A stretch of 41,272 bases of DNA from Armatimonadota bacterium (GCA_020161505.1 JAIUNY010000026.1:1-41272), one strand, 5' to 3'; numbered from the stretch's first letter, positions 33,374 through 41,272 are shown. Made by a program: numbers and translations. Notes: a model not told the origin generated them from the letters alone.

Positions 33374-33691
33374 TCACTGCAAGTACCTGACATACTCGCC
33401 TACGGAAAGGAACGATAGAATACTTAGAAACGCCATCACTACGAGTAGACAAAATGGCATATAGTTAGTACTTTGCCGCCCCTTCCTTACCATATGTGGC
33501 ACAACCATTGCTACAGGAATAGCAGATAGAATAGCAACTAGCACCCAACCTATAGAAGTCTCTGGAGAAGGTAGCACAGGCCTATGGGCCATGAAGGCAA
33601 CCACTGCACCGAGCGAGCCTAAACCGCAAGCTGCTGCAGCGACAAGAATTGACCGTAATCTCAGCATAAATTCACTTTCTCGCCTATTCAT
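33374..33691 (-). CDS. Small three-helix membrane protein, 105 aa (cassette gene 2)
   Basis: Segments near 14-34, 48-67 and 78-97 are hydrophobic, with a positive N-terminus (MNRRESEFMLRLRS) and VRKGRQ between helices 2 and 3. It starts inside the stop of the glycine-zipper gene (ATGA, 33691-33688), so the two are translationally coupled. The line 33421-33480 has 25 G/C in 60 (42%), against 36 in 60 for a groEL line, suggesting different ancestry. Function unknown; immunity protein or transporter subunit are the simplest guesses. Confidence 0.7.
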   Translation of the reverse strand: MNRRESEFMLRLRSILVAAAACGLGSLGAVVAFMAHRPVLPSPETSIGWVLVAILSAIPVAMVVPHMVRKGRQSTNYMPFCLLVVMAFLSILSFLSVGEYVRYLQ

Positions 33692-34779
33692 TCAAGCCGC
33701 TCCTGGGCCTGGCTCAATTGGAGGCAGAATTCTGTTCGTGCCTGCTTATCCGACAGAGCTGTATTCATCCGTGTTACCCTTGCCTGTTCACAAATTGCCT
33801 CATGAGCATACGAGGCTCGCAGGCAAGCGTAAGCAGCGACGGATCCTCCAATAAAAAAGCCACCAACTGCACCTCCAACGGTCCCAATCGCAGGCACAAC
33901 TGAACCGAGAAACCCTAGAGCAGCTGCACCAGAAATCGCTCCAGCCGTCACAGCAGTTCCAAGACAGGAAGCCAGGCTTGCCGCACTTTCTTGCATGCAC
34001 TCTTGGTACTTCTCACTTGCGGCAAGCAGCTCAGTCTTGTACAGAATATCACTCACTGCCAGACAATCATTTCGATTTGCAAATGGATTCGGCTTACCAG
34101 CCCAAGCAGGCCCCCAATGTGCATCCAAAAAGTCGTTCTGCTGCAATTGCACCATCCTACGTCCAACCATAAAGTTTTCTGCATGAGTAGGTTCGACTCC
34201 GTTGGTTGTATAGAAAACCTCGCCCGTGGGTTCAAAAGTCGCCGACAGAATTCGGCCCTGCACATCCCTCGTTGTGGTGATGATGTCCGTGAACGTGTGA
34301 TACCCAACAAGGGGAGCCTTCAACGCGAACCCGCCATATGGGCGATCAGGTACGTGGTACTGGACTTCCACCGTGCCGTTCCGCAAACCAATCAGCTTCG
34401 CGGACGAGTCCATGCGATACTCGATCTGCTTCCCGTCCTTTACGTAAGACAAGAGAGTTGGGAAACTCTGGTGCAATGAACCTGCTGGTACCCCCAAACT
34501 CGCCATCTCTTCGAGAGCATGCTCTTTCCACAGCTGGAACCGCTGCTCCGCAGAGATTTCCGCAGGAACACCCTGGAAGGCCATCAGACCAGTAGGCTGA
34601 AATCCTTTAGCCCTGGGTGTCCCGGACGGACAAAGACAATCTGGCACCTTTGACGGCGCATGACTCGACTTCGGAACCTCAGCTTGGGCAACAATTTGCG
34701 GCTCTTTCGCAGGTTGAAAGCCCAACACAATTCCAGCAACAGCGGCAAGACATGCGGAGAGTATATGCCCCTTTTTCAT
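33688..34779 (-). CDS. Secreted glycine-zipper protein with six mirror-spaced cysteines, candidate bacteriocin-like toxin
   Basis: 363 residues from ATG 34779, where a signal peptide MKKGHILSACLAAVAGIVLG begins; the open frame upstream to 35040 is ignored. Residues 25-235 are a soluble, mainly beta region with CLC at 48-50. Residues 236-363 are helical with cysteines at 239, 261, 272, 319, 330 and 352: spacings 22, 11, 47, 11, 22, a perfect mirror. Between C272 and C319 is a glycine/alanine zipper (AISGAAALGFLGS, GTVGGAVGGFFIGGS). This fits an antiparallel helical hairpin stapled by three nested disulfides with a membrane-active tip. Pore-forming bacteriocins can have such zippers, but I recognise no family. 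It is first of a three-gene AT-richer cassette. TATGTT 8 nt before the ATG (minus) may be its -10. Confidence 0.8.
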   Translation of the reverse strand: MKKGHILSACLAAVAGIVLGFQPAKEPQIVAQAEVPKSSHAPSKVPDCLCPSGTPRAKGFQPTGLMAFQGVPAEISAEQRFQLWKEHALEEMASLGVPAGSLHQSFPTLLSYVKDGKQIEYRMDSSAKLIGLRNGTVEVQYHVPDRPYGGFALKAPLVGYHTFTDIITTTRDVQGRILSATFEPTGEVFYTTNGVEPTHAENFMVGRRMVQLQQNDFLDAHWGPAWAGKPNPFANRNDCLAVSDILYKTELLAASEKYQECMQESAASLASCLGTAVTAGAISGAAALGFLGSVVPAIGTVGGAVGGFFIGGSVAAYACLRASYAHEAICEQARVTRMNTALSDKQARTEFCLQLSQAQERLE

Positions 34780-34927
34780 CGTGAGAAAACATACCTGTGA
34801 TAATTCTTCGCAACGAAACTGCCCACGATATATTACACACATATAAACGGAAAGAAGGGGTCTCAACCATCCAATACCTAACGGAAATCTTGCCCGCCAA
34901 TATATACGCCGATACAAAATTTCAAGC

Positions 34928-35434
34928 CTAGTGGTAGTCTCCAATCCCCGTTTTCGGGAAGCCGGGGGCGGTGCGGATGAGGTGAACCTGGCCCTGGTGG
35001 TACCCCGCGTGGAAACCCAGCCGGGCAAAGGCGCCGTCACCAGAAATCACCGGCCCGAGGGCGCTCACGAGTTCCCCACCACGGACCTCCGCAGTAGCCT
35101 CCGTGATCACTGGCTCCACCATCGACTTCGCCAGTCCCATCGCCTCTGCCACAAACTCCGGAGTCATCTCTTCGACCGAAAACGGGAAAGGATTCGCGTT
35201 CACAACGCCCTCAGTCGCGCATTTCGCAATGGTTGCGGCCACACCCTCGGGGGTCTGCTTCAGCAGTTGGGTCGTGAAGTAGATTTCGACGCCTGCAACG
35301 TGTAAGGCCATCTCAGCAATCGTCAGAGTCTCGTCGTGGAGGCGCCAGTTGATCTGCTCGTGGTTGAGATCGGAGAATGAATCAAGAAACCGCGAGCGGC
35401 TCAGCGCCCAGCTTTGGGAGAAATCGGATGCCAT
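34928..35434 (-). CDS. DinB superfamily protein
   Basis: 168 residues, the usual size for the DinB four-helix bundle. The metal-binding histidines are in place: H45 (EMALHVAGVE), H142 and H146 (LGFHAGYHQGQVHLI). Members include bacillithiol- and mycothiol-dependent transferases and many proteins without known role; nothing here narrows it. It lies upstream of the cassette on the same strand. The 148-bp gap between them is AT-rich (24 G/C in 60 at 34801-34860) and contains the cassette promoter. Confidence 0.85.
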   Translation of the reverse strand: MASDFSQSWALSRSRFLDSFSDLNHEQINWRLHDETLTIAEMALHVAGVEIYFTTQLLKQTPEGVAATIAKCATEGVVNANPFPFSVEEMTPEFVAEAMGLAKSMVEPVITEATAEVRGGELVSALGPVISGDGAFARLGFHAGYHQGQVHLIRTAPGFPKTGIGDYH

Positions 35435-35518
35435 GGGGCGATTGTATCCGGGATCATGCCCTCACCCCCGAAAATGCCCCCAGAAACACCCCCTCACAGC
35501 CCTGCCGCAAACGAAAAT

Positions 35519-35542
35519 CTCCTCCCCATCGAAGGGGAGGAG
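35519..35542 (-). terminator. Terminator of the second PEP-CTERM gene
   Basis: CTCCTCCCC (35519-35527), loop ATCGAA, GGGGAGGAG (35534-35542). On the minus strand ATTTTCG follows the stem. Confidence 0.75.
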
Positions 35543-35570
35543 AGTGATGCAAGCAAGTCGAGCGAGAGGC

Positions 35571-36479
35571 TCAGCTCTTCTTGCGTCGGCGCAGAGCCGC
35601 CAGACCGCCCAGGGCGAGCAGAGTCATCGTTGCCGGCTCGGGCACGGCTTCCACTTGAACGTTGTCGTAGACCACGAACAGGTCGGTCGCGGAACCCAGG
35701 GAGGCACTGAACGGATCTTGGTATCCGATGAAGACGGAACCGCTGGTCGGACCGGTGTTCACGACGTCCGAAACGAGGGTGTTGTTCAGGAACAACTTCA
35801 CATTTCCGCCCGATTCTTCGATGCGAACACGCACCCAGCTGTTGCCCGGCGCGCCCGCCAGAGGACCGTTCGGGAAGAGGGTCAGGAACGGCTCTTCGGC
35901 ATTGTCCTTTCGGTCAGCCACGCCGTTGTTGATGTAGTTCACGTAGTCGCGACTGTTCGGGGTGGTGCTGGTGTTTCCGTAGCCACCCTCGTTCGCGAGG
36001 TGATACCACACGCCATCGGCACCCGTCTGAGTGGCACCAGTTCGGCTGTTCACGCCCGCCCCATCGGTGTTGATGCCGAAGAGAGCTTGCTCGGTCGAGT
36101 TGGTCAGGGCACCCACGCCCATCCACATATCGAAGCTGAAGATGATTTCTTGGCCAAAGTTGATCGCCACGCCACCGCTAGAAGCGGTCAGGTTCAGACC
36201 ATTGATGACGCCCGTCGCGCCCTTGTTGGCTTGCAGGAAAAGACCACGCGTCGCCGCATCGCCGACGATCGTGCCGGGAGCTTCTGCGAGACCCTTGGTG
36301 CTGTAGTCGAAGCCGAAAGTGACCACGTCGCCCGCGCCAGCAGCAGCGGAGGTCGTGGTGAGGAAGTTAGAGGACGAAGACGCCGAGTTGAACGCATCGC
36401 GGAAGAGTTGAGCCGAAGCCGCGCCAGGAATCACAGCGAGGAGAGCCGCGGAAAGCGGCAAAAGCACTTTTTTATTCAT
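35571..36479 (-). CDS. PEP-CTERM sorting domain protein, lectin/LamG-like
   Basis: 302 residues. The signal peptide is MNKKVLLPLSAALLAVIPGA then ASAQ. The middle is a beta-sandwich-like region (VAINFGQEIIFSFDMWMGVG, WVRVRIEESGGNVKLFLNNT, VFIGYQDPF) of the kind seen in concanavalin-like exported proteins. The C-terminus (279-302) has AVPEPATMTLLALGGLAAL followed by RRRKKS, the exosortase-processed signal. ATG 36479 is chosen for the signal peptide; GGAGA sits 9 nt before it, the same distance as in the other PEP-CTERM gene. Confidence 0.9.
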   Translation of the reverse strand: MNKKVLLPLSAALLAVIPGAASAQLFRDAFNSASSSSNFLTTTSAAAGAGDVVTFGFDYSTKGLAEAPGTIVGDAATRGLFLQANKGATGVINGLNLTASSGGVAINFGQEIIFSFDMWMGVGALTNSTEQALFGINTDGAGVNSRTGATQTGADGVWYHLANEGGYGNTSTTPNSRDYVNYINNGVADRKDNAEEPFLTLFPNGPLAGAPGNSWVRVRIEESGGNVKLFLNNTLVSDVVNTGPTSGSVFIGYQDPFSASLGSATDLFVVYDNVQVEAVPEPATMTLLALGGLAALRRRKKS

Positions 36480-36884
36480 TTCCTTTGATCTCCGAAAAAA
36501 GAGAGGCAATCACGATCAGGAATTGCACGCACAATCACCTGCTCGAATATCGATATCTTAACCAAAAAGCAGGGTCGTCGTCAGCAAATCCCGCATTCTT
36601 TCTGGTGGTATTTTTGCGGGTTTTTGGGGGCAGGGACGCTCAGCCCGCCCGGACAACTCATGAGGCAGGTCATCCGGAGGCTTCATGGAGGGGCCGTGCA
36701 GGAACCGTGCCCTCACTGATCCAGGTTTTTTTGGGGGGACGTCGTTGAGGGGTGGGGTGGCGAGCGCGAGACTTCCCGAGCCTCAAGGGATCAGGGCACC
36801 CTGAGCGTGAGTGCCCGAACAAAGAAAAACCCGCCCCAGAGAAACCTCTGGAGCGGGCTCGATTCGGCTGGATCAAGAGCGGAC
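36480..36884. other. 405-bp intergenic region with leader, decayed repeat copy and groEL terminator
   Basis: The left part is the PEP-CTERM leader and promoter area (AT-rich ATATCGATATC). Around 36730-36805 is a stretch resembling the 134-bp repeats in reverse orientation: a G-run with CGTCG, then TTCCCGAGCCTCAAGGGATC and AGGGCACCC, against CTCCCGACCCTGAAGGGATC and GGGGCACCC in the complement of copy 2. The right part is the groEL terminator. No gene is supported. Confidence 0.5.
36821..36857 (-). terminator. Rho-independent terminator of groESL
   Basis: On the minus strand CCCGCTCCAGAG, loop GTTT, CTCTGGGGCGGG, then TTTTTCTTTG; one G-T pair in a 12-bp stem. Confidence 0.92.
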
Positions 36885-38531
<1,647 letters not shown>

Positions 38532-38542
38532 CTAAATGGGTG

Positions 38543-38833
38543 TCAGTTAACGACTGCGTAGATTTGGTCTTCGTCGAGGATGGTGTAGTCGGTGCCATCG
38601 AGCGAAACTTCATTCCCGCCGTACTTGCTGAAGATCACGCGGTCGCCGACCTTCACGCTGAGTTCGTTGCGTTGACCATTGTCGAGCACGCGTCCGGTGC
38701 CGACGGCGATGACTTCGCCTTCTGTCGGTCGCTTCTTCGCCGAGTCGGGCAGGATGATGCCGCCAGCCGTTTTCTCTTCGGCTTCCAGCACCTTCACAAC
38801 AACCTTGTCCCCGAGGGGTCGAATCATGGACAT
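38543..38833 (-). CDS. groES: 10-kDa co-chaperonin GroES
   Basis: 96 residues from ATG 38833; an internal ATG at 38827 (MIRPLGDKV) is an alternative. Typical segments are [20 protein letters not shown], the mobile loop [34 protein letters not shown] and [12 protein letters not shown]. It caps the GroEL ring. First gene of the groES-groEL operon. CGGAGA lies 13 nt before the first ATG. The longer frame upstream to 39034 runs through the regulatory region and is not coding. Confidence 0.97.
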   Translation of the reverse strand: MSMIRPLGDKVVVKVLEAEEKTAGGIILPDSAKKRPTEGEVIAVGTGRVLDNGQRNELSVKVGDRVIFSKYGGNEVSLDGTDYTILDEDQIYAVVN

Positions 38834-38880
38834 AGTGGTTCGTAGTTCTCCGTGTGTGACGCCGACGCAAAGTGACACCG

Positions 38881-38907
38881 TTGGCACTCTCGTGCGGCGA
38901 TTGCTAA
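38881..38907. promoter_or_regulatory. CIRCE element, proximal (HrcA operator)
   Basis: TTGGCACTC, 9 bp, GATTGCTAA: one mismatch per half to the CIRCE consensus TTAGCACTC-N9-GAGTGCTAA, with exact spacing. It lies at the expected groES transcription start, where HrcA would block transcription. Confidence 0.88.
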
Positions 38908-38909
38908 CT

Positions 38910-38915
38910 ATTCTA
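38910..38915 (-). promoter_or_regulatory. -10 box of groESL
   Basis: TAGAAT on the minus strand, between the two CIRCE elements. The hexamer 17 bp upstream, CTAAAT, is a poor -35 and lies within the distal CIRCE. Confidence 0.55.
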
Positions 38916-38934
38916 CTGATCTCGGCCGTGGGAT

Positions 38935-38961
38935 TTAGCAGAGATGGGACCAGAGTGCTAA
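38935..38961. promoter_or_regulatory. CIRCE-like element, distal
   Basis: On the minus strand a perfect left half TTAGCACTC, 9 bp, then CTCTGCTAA: the outer six bases match (TGCTAA), while the inner three are CTC instead of GAG. Spacing is exact. It is a second, half-degenerate HrcA site overlapping the -35 region. Confidence 0.72.
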
Positions 38962-39053
38962 TGATGCAGACCTTCGGCGAGAGCCCGCATATTTGCCTGC
39001 TTTTCCTCCAAGCAATCCCGAATTGCCGGGTCATGTGATAAAGTTTCGATATT

Positions 39054-39088
39054 GCTCTTGCCGATGCAAGAGCCGATCCGTTTGGATC
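39054..39088 (+). other. Two tandem leader hairpins before a small ORF
   Basis: GCTCTTGC-CGAT-GCAAGAGC (39054-39073) and GATCC-GTTT-GGATC (39075-39088), directly followed by ACCCGGAGACGAGAAA and ATG 39105. This could be a structured leader RNA. I do not recognise a known riboswitch class. Confidence 0.4.
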
Positions 39089-39104
39089 ACCCGGAGACGA
39101 GAAA

Positions 39105-39218
39105 ATGAGTATTTCCCCCTTAGCCGTTCGTTTTGTCGGTGCGACGCGCCCGACCTCTGTCCTGCGCCTCTGGTTGGGTGAAGCCGCCCTGCGATTCGTC
39201 GGGCGACTTGCCAGCTAA
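39105..39218 (+). CDS. Possible small protein, 37 aa
   Basis: ATG 39105 follows CGGAGA with a 7-nt spacing, the same ribosome-site type used by the PEP-CTERM genes and groES. The peptide reads [18 protein letters not shown] then [19 protein letters not shown], mildly amphipathic and basic. It fills part of the 451-bp gap between groES and the cNMP-binding gene. It could be a leader peptide or small membrane-active protein, or chance; only the ribosome site, the paired hairpins and the position support it. Confidence 0.35.
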   Translation: MSISPLAVRFVGATRPTSVLRLWLGEAALRFVGRLAS

Positions 39219-39272
39219 CCAAGAATCCAAACGATCCACGGAAAAACGTGGACGAAACCCAAGCGTGCCGTT

Positions 39273-39278
39273 TATACT
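39273..39278 (+). promoter_or_regulatory. -10 box of the cNMP-binding gene, probable leaderless start
   Basis: TATACT with 6 nt to ATG 39285 and no Shine-Dalgarno sequence. Confidence 0.6.
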
Positions 39279-39284
39279 GAGGCC

Positions 39285-39737
39285 ATGTCCATGGCCCTTG
39301 ATCTGCACGCTGCCCTTTCGTCCAACTATTTGATGAGGGATCTCGATCCGCGGCAGATCAGCGAAGTGGCCGCCCTTGCCTCGACCAAAGAGTTCGGCGG
39401 CGGCGAAACCCTGGTCCGCCAGTTTGCCAAGGATGCCGACCTGATGATCGTGCTCGAAGGCCGCGCCAAGATCAAGTCGTTCAGCGGTGAAGAGATCGCT
39501 GAAGCTGGCCCGGGGAGCGTGATCGGCGAAATGAGCCTGATCGATGACAAGCCGCGATCCGCTACCGTCACAGCGGCTGGCCCGGTCACTGTGGCGCTCA
39601 TCAGCAACTCTGCGCTCTGGGGACTCATGGATCGCGAGCCGCAAGTCGGCAAGACGATCCTCCTCAACGTGGGCCGAATCCTCGCCGCCCGACTCCGCGC
39701 CGCCAACGTTGCCCTCGACAGCGTGGTTGAGAGATAA
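39285..39737 (+). CDS. Cyclic nucleotide-binding domain protein, 150 aa
   Basis: A single cNMP-binding beta-roll. The phosphate-binding cassette is GEMSLIDDKPRSATVTA (81-97) with E82 (ribose) and R91 (phosphate) conserved, so binding of cAMP or cGMP is likely. The C-terminal helix (RILAARLRAANVALDSVVER) resembles the CRP dimer helix, but no DNA-binding domain follows: it is a stand-alone sensor domain rather than a CRP regulator. An alternative ATG at 39291 would drop two residues. A terminator follows, so it is probably monocistronic. Confidence 0.88.
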   Translation: MSMALDLHAALSSNYLMRDLDPRQISEVAALASTKEFGGGETLVRQFAKDADLMIVLEGRAKIKSFSGEEIAEAGPGSVIGEMSLIDDKPRSATVTAAGPVTVALISNSALWGLMDREPQVGKTILLNVGRILAARLRAANVALDSVVER

Positions 39738-39763
39738 GCCGCAAAACCTCACAATATCAACGC

Positions 39764-39799
39764 GAATCCTGCCAGGTTTAGGCAGGATTCTTGTCTTTT
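39764..39799 (+). terminator. Intrinsic terminator after the cNMP-binding gene
   Basis: GAATCCTGCC (39764-39773), 7-nt loop, GGCAGGATTC (39781-39790), then TTGTCTTTT. Confidence 0.85.
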
Positions 39800-39865
39800 G
39801 GCGTCCAACTTGCTGCGCCTACGCTCTGCCCAGGGTTGGGGAAACCTTGGCAAGCGAGCACCAGC

Positions 39866-41032
39866 ATGTCCACGATGCCCAGCACCCTCGAACAATGGAT
39901 GGAATGGTTGACCCCGGAAGCAAACGCACTTGTCTTCCTGCCGACCTCCGCCGCCCAATCGCACGGACTGCTGCCCATGCGCCTCACCGCCACGCAACTC
40001 ATCTGCGCAGCCTCCGAGAGCGTTGATCTGGCTCGGGTAGGGGAGCTTCAATTCCAAGTGCAACGCCAGATCCTCGTGGTCAAGGTGCCCGCCTCAGCTC
40101 TTGATCTCGCCCTCGACCGAGCCTATGGTCGAAGAGTGTTGCCCCAGGCCACCGATCTGCTCGGCGCCGTGACCGATTCTGCCAAACCCCTGCCCGCCGA
40201 CCGAGCCTGCCACGCCGACCTCGGCTGGAGCACCGAGCCCCTGCAAGTCATCGCCGTGACAAGTGGCAAAGGTGGGGTCGGAAAGACCACGGTCTCCGCG
40301 AATCTCGGCCTGGCACTTTCCCAACTGGGCCGCCGCGTGGCAATGATTGATGGCGACTTCGCCATGCCCAATCTCCACGTAGCTCTCGGGATGAATCCCA
40401 AGCGAACTCTGAACGACGTCATGGAAGAGCGTGCAACCCTTTGGACCGCTCTCGAACGGGGCCCCACGGGAGTGCGGATCATCGCCGGAGAGCTGGGCGC
40501 CGGTCACCTGGCTTCTCTTGGCTACAACGATTTGTGCGAGAAAGGTTTGGCCTATTCGCAGTTTGGTGCCCACTTCGATGTTCTGCTCGTCGACACCGCC
40601 GCCGGGGCCACTGCGAGCAATCTGAGCCTGTTGCAAATGGCCGACGAAGTGTTGGTCGTGGTGACTCCGGAGCCCAGTAGCTTGCAAGATGCCTATGCGA
40701 TGATCCACATGACCGTGCATCAACGTCCTGGTCGCAAGATTGGCATTCTTGTGAATCAAGCAAGGTCGGAATCGCAAGGAAAGCTGGTTTATCTCAAGCT
40801 GATGAGCTTCCTCCGCGTACTTCCTGCGTCGATTTCTTATCGGGGATGCTTGATGGATTCTTCGCATGTCCGCAAGGGTGCGCAGTCTCGTCAGCCCGTG
40901 CTGCTGTCCCAACCTCGGTGCGATACCTCGCGCCGGTTCCAGGCTCTTGCGCGAGCGATGGTCGGCTTGAAAGTTGTCGATGCGCCACGCGGGATCGTCA
41001 GCCGCGTGTTCCGTTCAGCCGCCGGGGCGTAG
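39866..41032 (+). CDS. MinD/FlhG-type ATPase with N-terminal GspE-N/MshEN-like domain
   Basis: 388 residues from ATG 39866 (ATG 39875 is possible; the frame is open to 39791). Residues 27-88 (PTSAAQSHGLLPMRLTATQL ... LALDRAYGRR) follow the pattern of the second half of the T2SS GspE/MshE N-terminal domain: A...H..LP, L..A.....D, and a closing helix AL...YG. Residues 126-350 are a MinD/ParA ATPase: deviant Walker A SGKGGVGKTT (133-142), IDGDFAMPNLHVALG, and FDVLLVDTAAGATASNLSLL. The sequence is nearest in style to FlhG/MinD positioning proteins. The fusion suggests placement of a type IV pilus or secretion motor at the membrane. TTGGCG-N16-TACGCT at 39798-39825 is a possible promoter. Confidence 0.82.
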   Translation: MSTMPSTLEQWMEWLTPEANALVFLPTSAAQSHGLLPMRLTATQLICAASESVDLARVGELQFQVQRQILVVKVPASALDLALDRAYGRRVLPQATDLLGAVTDSAKPLPADRACHADLGWSTEPLQVIAVTSGKGGVGKTTVSANLGLALSQLGRRVAMIDGDFAMPNLHVALGMNPKRTLNDVMEERATLWTALERGPTGVRIIAGELGAGHLASLGYNDLCEKGLAYSQFGAHFDVLLVDTAAGATASNLSLLQMADEVLVVVTPEPSSLQDAYAMIHMTVHQRPGRKIGILVNQARSESQGKLVYLKLMSFLRVLPASISYRGCLMDSSHVRKGAQSRQPVLLSQPRCDTSRRFQALARAMVGLKVVDAPRGIVSRVFRSAAGA

Positions 41033-41115
41033 TCGGAAAGTTCGCCAATCTCGTGCGCAATCGACCGAGTCAGAAAGTTTCTCAAAATATTCCAACAGGA
41101 TTGCAAACACTCTGT

Positions 41116-41121
41116 TATACT
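41116..41121 (+). promoter_or_regulatory. -10-like box in the gap before the IS element
   Basis: TATACT in an AT-richer stretch. It is about 100 bp before the transposase ATG, and what it serves is unclear. The 185-bp gap 41033-41217 otherwise holds a C-run (CCCCCCCC, about 41147-41154), near which the IS end probably lies. Confidence 0.3.
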
Positions 41122-41217
41122 TACCGTGTTGTGCTGAGCAACATAGCCCCCCCCTGGTCACCGTTGGAGTGCGCCCCAAATTGTGGACACGTCATCTACA
41201 CTTTGTGAGGTGTACCA

Positions 41218-41272
41218 ATGCGTCGTAATCACACCCGCGAATTCAAGTTAGAGCTGTGTCGCCGGATTGCTG
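41218..41272 (+). mobile_element. Start of an IS3-family transposase OrfA, cut by the window edge
   Basis: ATG 41218 follows GAGGTG with good spacing and reads MRRNHTREFKLELCRRIA, the N-terminus typical of IS3/IS911 OrfA helix-turn-helix proteins (R-x-Y/H-T-x-EFK). The insertion sequence end probably lies between 41150 and 41190, near GCGCCCCAAATTGTGGACAC, which resembles IS3-type terminal repeats; the exact boundary needs the other end. The rest, including OrfB, is outside the window. Confidence 0.75.

Noticed and set aside
33688-34779. Assignment of the glycine-zipper protein to the halocin C8 family
   Set aside because: Only general cysteine and glycine richness is shared; the mirror spacing and long N-terminal domain differ, so no family name is given.
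33688-34779. Lipoprotein signal (LSAC at 7-10) in the glycine-zipper protein
   Set aside because: The hydrophobic stretch before the Cys is far too short for a lipobox signal; the hydrophobic core continues after it.
34780-35040. N-terminal extension of the glycine-zipper protein
   Set aside because: A clean signal peptide starts at ATG 34779, and the extension runs into the DinB gene and the AT-rich promoter gap.
38834-39034. Long N-terminal extension of groES
   Set aside because: GroES homology starts at [11 protein letters not shown]; the extra codons cover both CIRCE elements and the -10 box.

Overview
The window is about 41 kb of GC-rich bacterial chromosome (two coding lines I counted by hand gave 60% G+C). 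It looks like Armatimonadota, perhaps the Fimbriimonas branch. The clues are a prepilin with the FTLIELLVVIAIIAILAA leader and a late F-DGHAK motif, two PEP-CTERM proteins, a DUF1800 protein, a HerA/DUF853 ATPase and a GroEL with a GGM tail. This placement is inference; there is no rRNA or tRNA in the window to test it.

Layout. 0-9 kb: truncated family-9 glycosyltransferase (minus), murK-like kinase and murQ, two unknown proteins, guaB, a prepilin plus a 77-aa membrane protein, pgk, and a degenerate NodB-like protein. 9-17.8 kb: sucD without sucC, two tandem membrane paralogues, a DUF1800 protein, a PEP-CTERM protein, HerA-like ATPase, a Gfo/Idh/MocA oxidoreductase, and a thioredoxin-TPR gene cut by an in-frame amber codon. 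17.8-24.6 kb: argGH, a VapBC-type pair, a metallopeptidase-like protein, queD-hpt and rho. 24.6-32.9 kb: intergenic repeats, deoC, a TlpA-like protein, an ArsR-type regulator carrying a CarH-like B12 light-sensor module, a divergent acyl-CoA dehydrogenase, a GT-C glycosyltransferase and a Xer recombinase. 32.9-34.9 kb: an AT-richer island of three minus-strand genes, a secreted glycine-zipper protein and two small three-helix membrane proteins. 34.9-41.3 kb: DinB-like protein, second PEP-CTERM protein, groESL with two CIRCE elements, a cNMP-binding protein, a GspE-N/MshEN-like domain fused to a MinD/FlhG ATPase, and the start of an IS3-type transposase at the right edge.

How genes work together. 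MurK/MurQ recycle wall amino sugars. ArgG/ArgH make the last two steps of arginine synthesis. Pgk, SucD and DeoC are central metabolism; GuaB and Hpt are purine supply and salvage. The pilin and the MshEN-MinD protein both point to type IV pili or a related secretion system. Many genes have a -10-like hexamer only 6-12 nt before the start codon and no clear Shine-Dalgarno sequence, which suggests leaderless or very short-leader mRNAs. Another set (sucD, both PEP-CTERM genes, groES) has a CGGAG(A) ribosome site.

The most promising new biology is (i) the glycine-zipper cassette, whose secreted protein has six C-terminal cysteines spaced 22-11-47-11-22 in mirror symmetry, (ii) the ArsR-B12 fusion with the W-x9-EH photoreceptor motif, and (iii) the MshEN-MinD fusion.
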